DNA from: Bryopsis sp. KO-2023
Lineage: Eukaryota; Chlorophyta; Ulvophyceae; Bryopsidales; Bryopsidaceae
Direction: 5' to 3'
Assembly (NCBI GenBank): GCA_030272585.1
Contig: BSYQ01000010.1
Span: 2,108,001-2,172,000 of the forward strand
Length of the DNA stretch: 64,000 nt
This document shows positions 10,934 to 21,985 of this stretch, piece by piece. A model generated the notes under the pieces. That model saw only the letters and a list, made by a program, of their open reading frames with translations, had not been told where the DNA came from and made no database searches. Position numbers and translations under genes: made by a program. Each line of letters opens with the position of its first letter. Position 1 is the first letter of the stretch.

Positions 10934-12501
10934 CGTGGATTTTGGTGGTGGTGCACACCGTTCGTTTTAAATGTTGTTTGTTTGTTTGTTTGCACACCGT
11001 TCGCTGGTCGAAATGTTGCATATATATTCAAGACAGAAATTTCAATCGTTTACATCTCAATATTCGTCTATATTCGTCATATGTATTCGATGTTTGTTTG
11101 ATGGTTGGATGGGAAAAGTTATGCAGAGGAAAATGCCATTTATTTATCTCGAAGTGGGACAGTTTCTCAAGGCGTTGAAAAGAAAACCGTAACTGAAAGC
11201 TTCGCGAGCCATCGCCACACTTTCCCAAAAAGAGCAATTTTGAGGATGTCCAGATTGGTACCTAATAATTTCAAAAATGGCAAAAAGAGGCCAGCATTCT
11301 TGATCTTCCACCCAATCACTGCCAAGTTTCTATTGAAGGAGAATGAATGAATAGGTTGAGGTTGGATGGATAGGAATAAACAGGATGAGGCAGGTTCAGT
11401 CTACTTCAGAGAAATCAAAAAGTTTGGTTGTGCTCTGAGTAACATTTGTCTGTCAGCTTCCTTTCAAATTGCTATCCTTATTTATTTTTTATTTTTTTTC
11501 AGCATCAGCTGTTTTTTTTTCGAAGCAGTGCCTAAGCACTGCTTTTAATATCTGGACGGCCAAATCAGCGCCCGGTTGATCAGTCCGCCATCCAGACTGG
11601 AGCCTTCCAGTCTGACTGTCAATCAATTCCTGATGTCTCCAGTATTATGATGGGTGATGGCCTCTTCTTGCCACACTACAATTATTGGTGATCGGTCGAT
11701 CAATTTCGTGTTTCAATTTCGACCCTTGGTGCCAATTTCTCTTCATCATAGTTCCAATTCAATGAAATTTTTCCTGGCTGCTGGGATCTCGTAGAAGAGC
11801 AGTTCCAAAATTAATAGTTGCTCTTTTTGGATTCAAGACCTTCCACTTCTTGCTGTGTGAAAAGAAAAATTTGGAGCAAATTTTGCTCAGCAAAGCCACC
11901 CAAAATCGAATCACAAATTTAAAAAGGGGTCAGAGGGCAGTAGTCCTTTCAACTCTGGCTCCCAAAACAAAAATTTTTCAGTGTTGATGCCATTTATTCC
12001 CGGAAAAAAAAAAACTAGTGTTACAAATTACATTCAATTCGTTTCAGAATCCAACTGCAGAGAAAGAAGCTTTTTCTTACTGAAAAAAAAGGGAAAAATA
12101 ATAATGTTCTCATGATGATTATTCAAAATCTGGGCAATCAGGCTGTCCTTGAAGCGCCACAGATTGACCCCACTGCACCATAACATTGCCCCCCCCTCTA
12201 CTGCCCATGTTTTTGTTTTTGTTTTTGTTTTTGTTTTTTTTTTGGGGGGGGGGGGCAGATCTATTAAAAATCATTCATTGACTGGAGTTGACTAGAGTTG
12301 ATGCCCGCCGAATTCGTGAATGAAAGTTCCTGGCAACCCCCACTTCAAAAGAGTGTTTTATCCTTCAGGAAGGATACCCCCATCACAAAATTGCAACCCA
12401 CCATTCATGACCACCTCCGCGAAGCTCGTTTCATACCTATTTCCAGCCAGGGTTGGAGACCATTCCCCTCCCCAAAAAAAAGTTTGATCAGGGATTCAAT
12501 T
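10934..12501. other. intergenic, mostly 3' flank of duplicated arrestin unit
   Basis: No gene recognised. From about 11190 the sequence matches the stretch from about 13850 onward (tandem duplication). It holds (TTTG)n at 10975-10991 and homopolymer runs. Confidence 0.6.
12010..12290. repeat. dispersed repeat, copy 1
   Basis: About 280 bp starting near CTAGTGTTACAAATTACATT and ending at a C-run/T-run/G-run followed by CAGATCTATT. Related copies are at 14985-15240 and, more diverged, at 34505-34745. Confidence 0.6.
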
Positions 12502-13710
12502 CTACTTCCGATAGACTGTTCTCTCGTACATGGGGGCATCATCAGCTGCCCAACTGTCGCTCGGCATCTGTTGGTACATCTGCTCCGAATCCGATTCTTG
12601 TGAATTATACGTAGGATGTCGTCCAGAATCACTCGTAGGGGCGGCGCTGGCCCGGGGCGGCGCCTCAGCATCAACCTTGGGCGGGGCGGCACTAGGTTGG
12701 TTGAAACCCCTTGGATTCGAAGGGCCGTCAGCGAAAAAAATGGGAAGCTTTACGGAACTTCGTCCCAGACTGTATCCTGCGGTCGCCTTCATGATAAATT
12801 GGTGGGTTATGTGTGCGCCGTGGACCGTTGCAGTCGGCAGCTGCCAGTTGTATTGATACTGGGACTCGTCAAAAGTGTGTCGAAACTTGACCTCGTGCGC
12901 GTGCGCCAGAATCTGACCGTTTGAAAGGTGGAAAACTTTCCCAGCCAATTGGTGCCTGTGCGTGTCGACGTGTCCTCGTGCGGCGTACGTCGACACAATC
13001 ACCAACTCGACCTTGAAGTATTTGATCGGCGACCTGCACTCGGAGTTGTCGACCAGCACCTCCACGGGGATCGGTTCCCGCCACCAAAATGAGGCCTTGG
13101 GCAGCTTGATCTTTATCTGGACGAACCCTTTTCCACAGCAGCAAAAACAAAATCTGGGGACCAGACGCCGGTCGACCTCCGCGAAGTAGTTCTGGGGAAC
13201 GGAAGCCACATGGACGTCAGGAAGCATCCGCAATTCGGCCCTGCACTTGAGGTCCAGCTTCATTGGCCTATCGACCCAGCTCTTTATCTCATAGAAGATC
13301 CTGTTCCCAGCGTTGTGCCCGCAGCTTGGGAGGCAATCTCTCGGAAGGGAAAACCTGAGCGGAAGAGAGTATTGACGACCTTTCTCCAAAAAAATCGGAT
13401 CTCCGTCGGATCCCTTTGGCAAGCCGAGCAGCGTCACTTGTTCATCGACGAGCTTTCTTTTAGCGTAATAGCTGGTTTGACTTTGGCCATTGCTTCGAGT
13501 GATGTGCACTTTCTCTTTTCCAACAAGGGAGATCCGAACTGCCCTTGCTTTGGTGCGCTCGTTCGTTTCCAACAACACCTGGCCAGTGACCGCTCCGCCA
13601 GGACTCACATCATAGTTGTCTAAAGCGATGCAATAGCGCTTCACCATCTTGTCAAAAGGCTGCGAGTTCAAGGCCCCAGCTGTCGTTGCAGTCGTCTTTA
13701 TTGTTTGCAC
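12502..13710 (-). CDS. arrestin-domain protein, copy 1
   Basis: An intronless ORF of 402 residues with the two beta-sandwich arrestin domains. The N-terminal domain begins near residue 25 (CIALDNYDVSPGGAVTGQVL, with ARAVRISLVG). The C-terminal domain begins around residue 205 (PKASFWWREPIPVEVLVDNS, with QYNWQLPTATVHGAHITHQF). A 70-residue Pro/Ala/Ser-rich tail ends in a Tyr-containing DAPMYERTVYRK; I see no PPxY ubiquitin-ligase motif. Members of this family act as cytoplasmic adaptors in membrane-protein endocytosis; the cargo here is unknown. The conserved ATG at MVKRY is a plausible alternative start, but the upstream 21 residues are also conserved in copy 2. Length is typical for alpha-arrestin/ARRDC-like proteins. 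Confidence 0.82.
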   Translation of the reverse strand: MQTIKTTATTAGALNSQPFDKMVKRYCIALDNYDVSPGGAVTGQVLLETNERTKARAVRISLVGKEKVHITRSNGQSQTSYYAKRKLVDEQVTLLGLPKGSDGDPIFLEKGRQYSLPLRFSLPRDCLPSCGHNAGNRIFYEIKSWVDRPMKLDLKCRAELRMLPDVHVASVPQNYFAEVDRRLVPRFCFCCCGKGFVQIKIKLPKASFWWREPIPVEVLVDNSECRSPIKYFKVELVIVSTYAARGHVDTHRHQLAGKVFHLSNGQILAHAHEVKFRHTFDESQYQYNWQLPTATVHGAHITHQFIMKATAGYSLGRSSVKLPIFFADGPSNPRGFNQPSAAPPKVDAEAPPRASAAPTSDSGRHPTYNSQESDSEQMYQQMPSDSWAADDAPMYERTVYRK

Positions 13711-14984
13711 TTTTCAGAGAAGAACGCTGCAACGCAGCTGCAGAGAAGCTTCTTGGAAGGTAAACAGTTCAAGTCGATATCTTCGACAGAAAATTCGCCA
13801 TCATTTGCACAGTTCCAAAGTTTCTGAAAAAAAAATTCATATCCCTACCGTAACTGAAGGCTTCGCGAGCCATCGCCACACTTCCCCCAAAAAAGCATTT
13901 TTGAGGATGTCCATATTGGTACCAAATAATTTCAAAAACGGCAAAAAGAGGCCAGCATTTTTCCGCCCCAAAAATGACATTCCACCCAATCACTATCAAG
14001 TTACTATTGAAGGCAAAGGTTTTCCCTGAGAGAAAAGCAGTGCTTTTTTTTGAGGTTGAGGTTGGATGAATAGAAATGAACAGGATAAGTAGGTAGGTTG
14101 AGTCCAGTTCAGAGAAATTGAAAAGTTTGGTTGTGCTCTGATAATCAGAGCCTCTGAATAACATTTGTCTGTAAGCTTGCTTTTAAATTGCTATCCTTAT
14201 TTATTTTTTTATTTTTTTTACTATCTACGAATGGTAGTTTGGACTTCTGTTTGGTATTTGATTGCGATAGAAGGCGAGCGGCTTCTCAGGCAACAGTGTG
14301 ATCATTATCATTGTCAAGAACAGCATCAACCGATTTTTTTCAAAACACTAATTTTGTATGCTTTTATCTGGACGACCAAATCAGTGCCCTGTTGATCAGT
14401 CCGCCATCGAGACTCGAGCCTTCCAGTCTGACTGCCAATCAATTCCTCATGTCTCCGGCATTATGATGGGTGATGGCCTCTTCTTGCCACACTACAATTA
14501 TTGGCGATCGGTCGATCAATTTCGTGTTTCAATTTCGACCCTTGGTGCCAATTTCTCTTCATCATAGTTCCAATTCAATGAAATTTTTCCTGGCTGCTGG
14601 GATCTCGTAGAAGAGCAGTTCCAAAATTAATAGTTGCTCTTTTGGTTTCCTTTTGAAGACCTTCCACTTCACTTGCTGTGTGAAAAGAAAAATTTGGAGC
14701 AAATTTTGCTCAGCAAAGCCACCCGAAATTGAATCACAACTTTAAAAAGGGGTCAGAGGGCAGTAGTCCTTTCAACTCTGGCTCCCAAAACAACGATTTT
14801 TCCGTGTTGATGCCCTGTTCACTGTTTTCCTTTCCACTTGCGCTGCTTTGTCGCACCTTCAAAAAATGTTCCACTCAGAAAGGCGGATGCTGCTCGCTTT
14901 CGTAAACACATTCATCCTGTGCTTCCTTTTCTGTGGCGACAGCGCTGCGCATCAAGGTGTCTTTCAAGCGAAAAGCGTTTAAAA

Positions 14985-15240
14985 ACTAGTGTTACAAATT
15001 ACATTCAATTCGTTTCAGAATCCAACTTTGCTTTTTCTTACTGAAAAAAAAGGGAAAAATAATAATGTTCTCATGATGATAAATCAAAATCTGGGCAATC
15101 AGGCTGTCCTTGAAACGCCACAGATTGACCCCCCAACCCTATTGCATTGCCCCCCCCCCCTCTACTGCCCTTTTTGTTTTTTGTTTTTTTTTTTTTGGGG
15201 GGGGGGCAGATCTATTGAAAATCATTCATTCATTGACTGG
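14985..15240. repeat. dispersed repeat, copy 2
   Basis: Duplicate of 12010-12290 within the second arrestin unit, with longer C-, T- and G-runs. Confidence 0.6.
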
Positions 15241-15472
15241 AGTTGATGCACACCGAATTCGTGAATGAAACTTCCTGGCAACCCCCACTTCAAAACACTC
15301 TTTGTTCACGAAGGAAATACCCCCCCCCCCCTTCTACCCAATCACAAAATTGCAACCCACCATTCGGTCAAAGTCACATGACCACCTCCGCGAAGCTCGT
15401 TTCATACCTATTTCCAGCCAGGGTTGGAGACCATTTCCCCCCCAAAAAAAAAGTTTGATCAGGGATTCAATT

Positions 15473-16729
15473 CTACTTCCGATAGACTGTTCTCTCGTAC
15501 ATGGGGGCATCATCAGCTTCCCAACTGTCGCTCGCCATTTGTTTGTACATCCGCTCCGAATCCGGTTCTTGAGAATTATGCGTAGGATGTCGTCCAGAAT
15601 CACTCGCAGGGGCGGCGCTGGCCCGGGGCGGCGCCTCAGCATGAACCTCGGGCGGGGCGGCACTAGGTTGGTTGAAACCCCTTGGATTCGAAGGGCCATC
15701 GGCGACGAAAATGGGGAGGCTTACGGAACTTCGACCGAGACTGTATCCTGCGGTCGCCTTCACAGTGAATTGGTGGGTTATGTGTGCGCCCTGGACCGTT
15801 AGAGTCGGCAACGGCCATTCGTATTGATACTGGGACTCGTCGAAAGTGTGTCGAAACTTGACCTCTTGAGCGTGCGCCAGAATCTGACCGTTTGAAAGGT
15901 GGAACTCTTTCCCAGCCAATTCGTGCCTGTACGTGTCGACGTGACCTTGTGCAGCGTACGACGACACGATCTCCAACTTAACCTTGAAGTGTTTGATCGG
16001 CGACCTGCACTCGTAGTTGTCGACCAGCACCTCCACGGGGATTGGTTCCCGCCACCAAAATGAGGCTTTGGGCAGCTTGATCTTTATCCGAACGAACCCT
16101 CTTCCAAAGCAGCAACACAATCTGGGGACCAGACGCCGGTCGACCTCCGCAAAGTAGTTCCGGGGAACGGAATCCAAATTGACGTCAGGAAGCATCCGCA
16201 CGTCGGCACTGCACTTGAGGTCCAGCTTCATTGGCCTATCGACCCAGCTCTTTATCTCATAGTTGATCCTCTTCACAGGGTTGTGCCCGCAGCTTGGGAG
16301 GCAATCTCTGGGAAAGGAAAACCTGAGCGGAAAAGAGTATTGACGACCATTCTCCAAAAAAATTGGATCTCCGTCGGTTCCCTTTGGTAAGCCGAGTAGC
16401 GTCACTTGTTCATCGACGAACGTTCTTTTAGCGCAATAGGTGCTGCTGGTTTCACCTTGGCCATTGCTTCGAGTGATGTACACTACCTCGTTTCCAACAA
16501 GGGAGAGCCGAACTGCCCTTGCTTTGGTGCGCTCGTTTATTTCCAAGAACACCTGGCCAGTGACCGTTCCACCAGGATACACATCATAGTTGTCTAAAGC
16601 GATGCAATAGCGCTTCACCGTCTTCACCATCTTTTCAAAAGGCTGCGAGTTCAGTGCCCCAGCTGTCGTTGCAGTCGTCTTTATTTTTTGCCCTGAGTCC
16701 ACGGACCGTACTTGTCCGTTGTGTGACAA
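15473..16729 (-). CDS. arrestin-domain protein, copy 2
   Basis: An intronless 418-residue paralogue of the ORF at 12502-13710, clearly similar along its whole length, including the two arrestin domains and the tail ending DAPMYERTVYRK. It differs by a longer N-terminus (MSHNGQVRSVDSGQ...), an extra TVK near the start of the domain and small indels. Both copies are open, so neither shows signs of decay. A MITE lies 66 bp upstream of its start (16795-17074) and could supply or disturb its promoter. Start choice carries the same uncertainty as copy 1. Confidence 0.82.
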   Translation of the reverse strand: MSHNGQVRSVDSGQKIKTTATTAGALNSQPFEKMVKTVKRYCIALDNYDVYPGGTVTGQVFLEINERTKARAVRLSLVGNEVVYITRSNGQGETSSTYCAKRTFVDEQVTLLGLPKGTDGDPIFLENGRQYSFPLRFSFPRDCLPSCGHNPVKRINYEIKSWVDRPMKLDLKCSADVRMLPDVNLDSVPRNYFAEVDRRLVPRLCCCFGRGFVRIKIKLPKASFWWREPIPVEVLVDNYECRSPIKHFKVKLEIVSSYAAQGHVDTYRHELAGKEFHLSNGQILAHAQEVKFRHTFDESQYQYEWPLPTLTVQGAHITHQFTVKATAGYSLGRSSVSLPIFVADGPSNPRGFNQPSAAPPEVHAEAPPRASAAPASDSGRHPTHNSQEPDSERMYKQMASDSWEADDAPMYERTVYRK

Positions 16730-16794
16730 TGGACAAATTGAGACAGAGTTTCACTTTTTGTTTACGTGTGGCGCATCGTCTTCGATTCGTAATA

Positions 16795-17074
16795 CTGTAA
16801 TACGCAAATCTTTTCGCGCTACCTTATTTTCGCGCGCGGACCAAAGCACGAAAATAAGGTAGGCGAAAAAAAAGCAGGCACGAAAGAAATGCATGGCGTC
16901 AAAAAGAACCTCCGTAGTTGTGCCCATAACTGTTCTAAAGTCACGCCTCGCCTTTATTTTCGCGCCTTCGTTATTTTCGTGCTTATTTTCATGCTCATAT
17001 TTGGAAACGAAAATAAGGTAGGCGAAAAAAAGACTAGCGATCCTAAAGCAATGTGACAGATTTGCGTATTACAG
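16795..17074. mobile_element. 280-bp MITE with 17-bp terminal inverted repeats
   Basis: The left end CTGTAATACGCAAATCT is matched by its reverse complement at 17058-17074. The interior repeats CCTTATTTTCG / CGAAAATAAGG modules that can form nested hairpins. No ORF. I could not define a convincing target duplication, so the transposon superfamily is open. Confidence 0.65.
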
Positions 17075-18032
17075 CACGTTCTTCTCACAACCCTCCGTAT
17101 TAGATTTTTCATTTATTTTGGGCTTCTCTTTGGGAGCAGTGGTGCGATTCGTTGATGAACTCGATTTCATCCGGCGCGAAATGTGAGTTCCGAAAGGGAC
17201 TTCTTTCAGATACGGTGTTTGGCGAAAATGGGCTTACCGTCGAGCCCCACAAAAGAACTCATAATATATTGCAAGAGCTTAAATCGCCGACATCGCCCCC
17301 AATGCATTGTTTCCTTTCGTGTGGTGTCTCACAGGGCTTCATGCAAACTAACTGAGTTCCATCGAAAAACCCCAAATGAAAAAAAAAAGAACAAGGTGGT
17401 TCAATCTTGAAGGTTCAATTCCTTCATGCCTTACTGATATCTTTCTTACAAATTTACTATACTTAGTTTTGAAACCTGATTTTCTTTTGATTTTTGGTTA
17501 AAACAACCGAGGCTTTGGCACTCTGTGCTTGTCATGATATGGCAATATTTCTCTTGGCATCACCTGGTGTATATGCTTTCGAAAACAACCACCTGTGATT
17601 TTCTTATGATCCTGTGAATTCTCTATCATTAGTCAGCAGCACAGTCAAAATAGATGTTCATGACTTTGCCAAAATCCTGTTTCTTTATTTCTTTTCTGTC
17701 GCTGCACTCGGATCCTTTCTGAAAAGCTATCAACCGAGCAATAAAACCTGACTTCCCCTCCAGGGACCTCATGCTTTGAACTCCTCCCGAGAAAAAAAAG
17801 CATCAACTGAAGTGCTGTAGCACCGTTTCTCCATTCATCCAGCAACTAATTTGCTGCTAAGTTTTCACCATCCCATTTGCCCAGTAAAACACATGTCTTA
17901 TATTGATTGCCCTGCCTCTGTATCGATTCCCCAGTTTCAGGGTTTTTCATATTTCGATCATTTGCTGTGCGTTTTGAAAAGAAATCAAGGTTCCAGATGG
18001 AGGTGGTGGTGTGGCAGCTCCTGCTCTATTTC
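17075..18032. other. intergenic, no gene recognised
   Basis: Contains short ORFs on both strands without motifs or matching splice sites. It should hold the promoter region of arrestin copy 2 and the 3' end of the WD40 gene. Confidence 0.5.
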
Positions 18033-19407
18033 TCAGGTGGGGTAAATTGACCACAAAGACACCGTCCCGTCTCTGGATCCAGCAGCCAGCAAACTCTCCC
18101 CCTTCGTGTCGAAATCCAGCGAGGCCACCTCCTTCCTGTGATACTTCAGAACCGCCAAAGGAGTGCATGCCGACCATTTCCAGATTCGAATTTTGCCATC
18201 CCAGCCCCCCGTGGCCAGAATCTTTCCGTCGGATGAACGAATGCTCATCGACCCCACCCCCTCATTCACTACCGTCATGTTTTTCCTGATTTTGATGCTG
18301 CCTTCCTGGAGATTGAGGGAGGTCGACACGAGACTCTTGTTGGCACCCCCCACAATGGCACGTTTTCCGTCCGGAGCGCAGTCGAAGGCGAGGATGGGCT
18401 CCGGGAAGAGATTTCTCGAGCATATGGGTTTCGAAGGTGCATTCAAATCCCAACCGGCGATGTTTCCGTTTTCGTAGCCAACCAGGATGCTGCTTGGGAG
18501 ATCAGGGACATCGCCTGGCAATATCTGAAAAGAAAGAAAAAATAAAAAATAAAAAATTTTAAAAAATAATGTAAAAAAATTCCTAGGTCGTTAGAATTCT
18601 GGCATGTGGATGAGTCATCCATTTGCCCATACTCATCCCAAGTCCATTTTACACAGAAATCGATAGTTTGATTCAATTTTTTGGATCACAGCATCTTTGA
18701 CAAATATGAAATTGTTCTATTTTATTTATTATTTTTATTATTTTTTGGGGGGGGCATGGGGTTGTTTACTCTACCTGAATTGCCATGCACATTCCTGTTC
18801 TGTGTTCCTCCTGATTTGGAGTCAAACTGCAGACCAGCTTGGCATCTTTCAAACTCCAAATTTCCACCGACCCTGTTTCTTTCCCAGGCATTGCCACAAC
18901 GCCCCCCAGGTGATGAGACGAGCAAAACCCATAGTACTCCGTGCAAATCTCAACCTGCGGGTTTTCCACGTCGGGATCCCTGTCCCCAACGCTCCAAGTT
19001 TTCAGCACCCCGTTCCTCCCTTGCACCAACAGCGTGTCTCCTTCGAATCCCACGCGTTGTATTCCTAGCTCCTGCGGCAGGAGTTGCTGCGAAAATTCCG
19101 CTCGACGGCTGTTCAGGTGCCAAAGCTTGACGTTTCCTTGGGCGTCGCCCGACGCCAACAGAGCCTCGCTTCGATGAAAAGCCACCGATTGGACGGAGCT
19201 GCCGTGACCCCTCAGAACGGTTTTCGGTTGAACTGTTCGATCGCTCGACATGCACAAGCACCCGTCAAGCGACCTGCGTTTCAACAGAATCGGAATTCGG
19301 TCTTGCCCTGTGTTACGCGCAAAGCCTTTCTGGAGTTCAGTGGGTGGAGCGAATGTCAGACATGGAAGCACATGGGCCAATCTCTCGCATCTGCCTGATT
19401 CTGTCAT
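18033..19407 (-). CDS. WD40-repeat protein, GNB1L / ASTRA-associated protein 1-like
   Basis: Two exons on the minus strand, 19407-18775 and 18524-18033, joined in phase 0 (donor CAG|GTAGAG, acceptor TTTTCAG). Up to 374 residues; the likelier start is the Met at 19251 (MSSDRTVQPKTVLRGH), giving about 322, close to animal GNB1L. WD repeats are visible at LRGHGSSVQSVAFH...VKLWHLN, VEIWSLKDAKLVCSL, ILVGYENGNIAGWDL, ILATGGWDGKIRIWKW and LLAAGSRDGTVSLWSIYPT. The ILATGGWD...IRIW and LAAGSRD..VSLWS-YP end is characteristic of GNB1L/ASA1; the plant homologue is DSE1. Family members are linked to the TTT/ASTRA complexes that mature PIKK kinases. The orthology is my inference from motif order. Confidence 0.78.
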
Positions 19408-19468
19408 CTTGTGCCTTGCCCGCCCCCTTCTGCCACTTTTCTCCTATCCCCTCCCCCAGCCTGGAATC
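19252..19468. promoter_or_regulatory. compact divergent promoter region
   Basis: The WD40 gene (minus; start at 19251 or 19407) and the PYG7-like gene (plus; start 19469) are head to head with 61-217 bp between their coding starts. Both must use this interval. I see no clear TATA box. Confidence 0.5.
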
Positions 19469-21985
19469 ATGGTCGTTCCGAGTTGCCCCCGGTCGACGTT
19501 TTCCGTTTCACCCGTCTCTATAACGCCCCTGCGCTCCTTGCATCAAGCCAAGAAAGCCAGGGCGTTCCCCCGTCCATCCCTCCTCCCAGGAGGGCGTACC
19601 TGTCGCCATGTATGTCGCTTGGCTGGTCTGGAGGAGATCCCCCACTCCTTGACTTTGGCTTCGAGTAAGACAACATTTCCTGCGTTTTTGCTCGCTTTTG
19701 GTGGTGGTGTTTTTTTTGTTTTTTTTAACTTCCCCTCAGCAGCCCCTGCTTGAGTTTTCTCTATTCAGAAAAAAAGAAAAAAAAACCACAGAATTAAGCA
19801 AACAAATAAACAACCTTAATCAAGGTGAACCAAGGTGCACCTCCCATAGGTTGAGAAATAATACATTTCGAATCAAGGAAGAATTCCTAGGCATTTTTTT
19901 TTTAAATCAAAAAAAAGAAAGAAAAGCAACTCCTGGCATTATGGTTGGACAGGTGTGGTGAACGACCTTTCCCTCCTCGATGTTTTTCCTGCAAACCCCG
20001 CATTTTTTGCATGGTCGATTCCTTTCACCTTGGCGAGCATTTACCCGGTGGCTGCGGTGGCTGATGTGGATATCCAGATTGGGTATTTGTTGATTCTCAT
20101 TTTCCTGTTGTTCGGGGCTGCGTTCCTGGTGGTGAGGCAAGCATTGATTCGGCGAGAATTGGACGAATCTGCGAAATCGCTAGGAGAAACCATCCGAACA
20201 GGCCAGGGTACCAGCGAGGTAAAATTTTTCTGCAAAGAAAGAAAAAATAAAATATAAAAAAAAAAAATGGAAAAGAAAAGTAATGGGAGAAAAAAATGAC
20301 AAATGAATATATATTTTTTGGTCCAGAAAAGAAATGATTGAGTCAAGAAAAAAGACTTTTTTGAACATGCTTTTGGTACATGCAAATTGGTTTGTTGTGT
20401 TGAATCCGTTTTCCCAGCGATCGCCCCCCAAGTCTGACAGATCGAAGAATGAAATGTAATATTAAAGAAAACGAAGATAAGAAAATATGCGTGTCCTTTC
20501 ATCGCTTCTTATCCAGCATTTCCCTCCCCCTGAGTTCAAAATTCCTGTTTATTCTGGGAAACTATTTTGCTTAGTTTTTTTTCCCCTTCTTTTTCCCATA
20601 GCCCATTTCTATGGATTGTTTTCCTCGATTGTCTGTCATCGTCTTGCTAGTTTTGTTCACAGCGGTCCGTTTTTTTTTGTTTTTTCTTTAAATTCAAACA
20701 GGACTATTTCGAATTGGCAGCAGTTTTGATTCGAAAGAAACTCTTCACACAAGCCATCAAGAATTTGGAGAAGGCCATCGCTGTGTGGGATGCCGACGAA
20801 TCCGAGCTGGCACAAGTGTACAATGCCCTCGGGTTTTGCCTCTTCAGCACAGATAAGGTAGTGTATTGGAGTCCTCCCCTCAATTCTCCAGTGTATATAT
20901 ACACACCAATTTGTTTAAATTATACTTATTTTATCTGTTTATGAGTGAATGGATGTTTAATTTACATTAGCCAAACTTGCCCAACGAAGGCCATCCACAA
21001 CGAGGTGATTTAGCCCTGCACCCAGTAATATATCTGTTTATATCAATTCATTTATTTTTTTCTTACTTTTTAGCTGTATGTTATCTTTGGAACAATGGAT
21101 CCTGGCCTTTTTCAGCTCAAACATTGCCCCCCTTTATTTTACTTGCATTTTGTATATATTTTTATACATACATTTTCAATATTTGTTTCTTTTAGTGCAG
21201 TTCTGTTTTTTTGTGTCAAGCATGCTCTGTGATTTTTTTTATATTTTTTTTTCAAGTACCAAGCCTGACCTCTTTTGTTGAGGGAAGGATGGGTTGGGAA
21301 GTTGATTTTCAAATGACTGGCAAATTTAGGTAAAGGAGTCCATCGAGGAGTACAAAAAGGCCGTCGAATTCCAACCGGGATATGTCACTGCTTGGAACAA
21401 TCTTGGCGATGCTTACGAAGCCGTCAGGGAATTCCGGTGAGGTTCCGTTCCGAATCACATGCAGCTTGAAAATTTGCTGTACAGATCTGGTGTGAAACTC
21501 TAATATGATGTTTCATTTGAGCAAAAACGAGGGAAATCCGCAAGCGAATTGAGAAAATAGTAAAAAAGCTTGTGACATGCAATGCATGACTAAGCATATG
21601 CCAGCATCTAATGAGTTCTGATCCCAAAATTCTTGTCAGGTCCCCCTCCCCCCCCCCCAAAAAAAAAGAAACCCTAATGAAGCACTACAAAGTGAGCATA
21701 TTTTTTTAGGTTTTATTTTTCTGTATGCTGAAAAACTGTTGCAGATGCTTGATGTGGTCTACTATTTTATTTATGTTTTATTTATTTTGAAATGTTCTGT
21801 GGCATGAATGATTGGTTGGGTGTTTTTTTGTGAGGGTTAAAAACCAATCTGTGTGTGTGTGTGTGTGGAACGGCAGGGCTGCTTACAATTGCTATAAGGA
21901 AACTTTATCTTATGACCCTGACAACACCATAGCAAAACAAAGAGCAGATTATCTGAAAGTGCGCATGGAAAGATTGCAGATATGA
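19469..21985 (+). CDS. photosystem I assembly TPR protein, PYG7/Ycf37-like, plastid targeted
   Basis: Five exons: 19469-19700, 19953-20218, 20702-20857, 21330-21436, 21877-21985; phases agree at every junction, giving 289 residues. The N-terminal 75 or so residues ([17 protein letters not shown]...) are Ser/Arg/Pro rich and transit-peptide-like. A hydrophobic membrane segment follows ([19 protein letters not shown], exon 2), then TPR repeats in exons 3-5 ([60 protein letters not shown]). One membrane anchor plus about three TPRs is the layout of Ycf37 in cyanobacteria and PYG7 in plants, thylakoid factors for photosystem I assembly. The exon 1/exon 2 join is the least certain; exons 2-5 are firm. 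Confidence 0.75.

Larger units (their letters stand above)
11190..16690. repeat. tandem segmental duplication carrying two arrestin-like genes
   Basis: Unit 1 (about 11190-13700) and unit 2 (about 13851-16690) align in order: a shared 5' stretch (GCTTCGCGAGCCATCGCCAC in both), the block at 11560-11890 versus 14380-14710, the block at 12010-12300 versus 14985-15250, then the arrestin ORF. Both coding and flanking DNA are duplicated. The copies differ by scattered substitutions, homopolymer length and a local replacement near 14815-14980. Confidence 0.85.

Noticed and set aside
9255..21985. Assignment to a glaucophyte or to an alga with secondary plastids
   Set aside because: The two plastid-protein N-termini lack the early Phe typical of glaucophyte transit peptides and lack an obvious ER signal, but two genes are too few to exclude either firmly.
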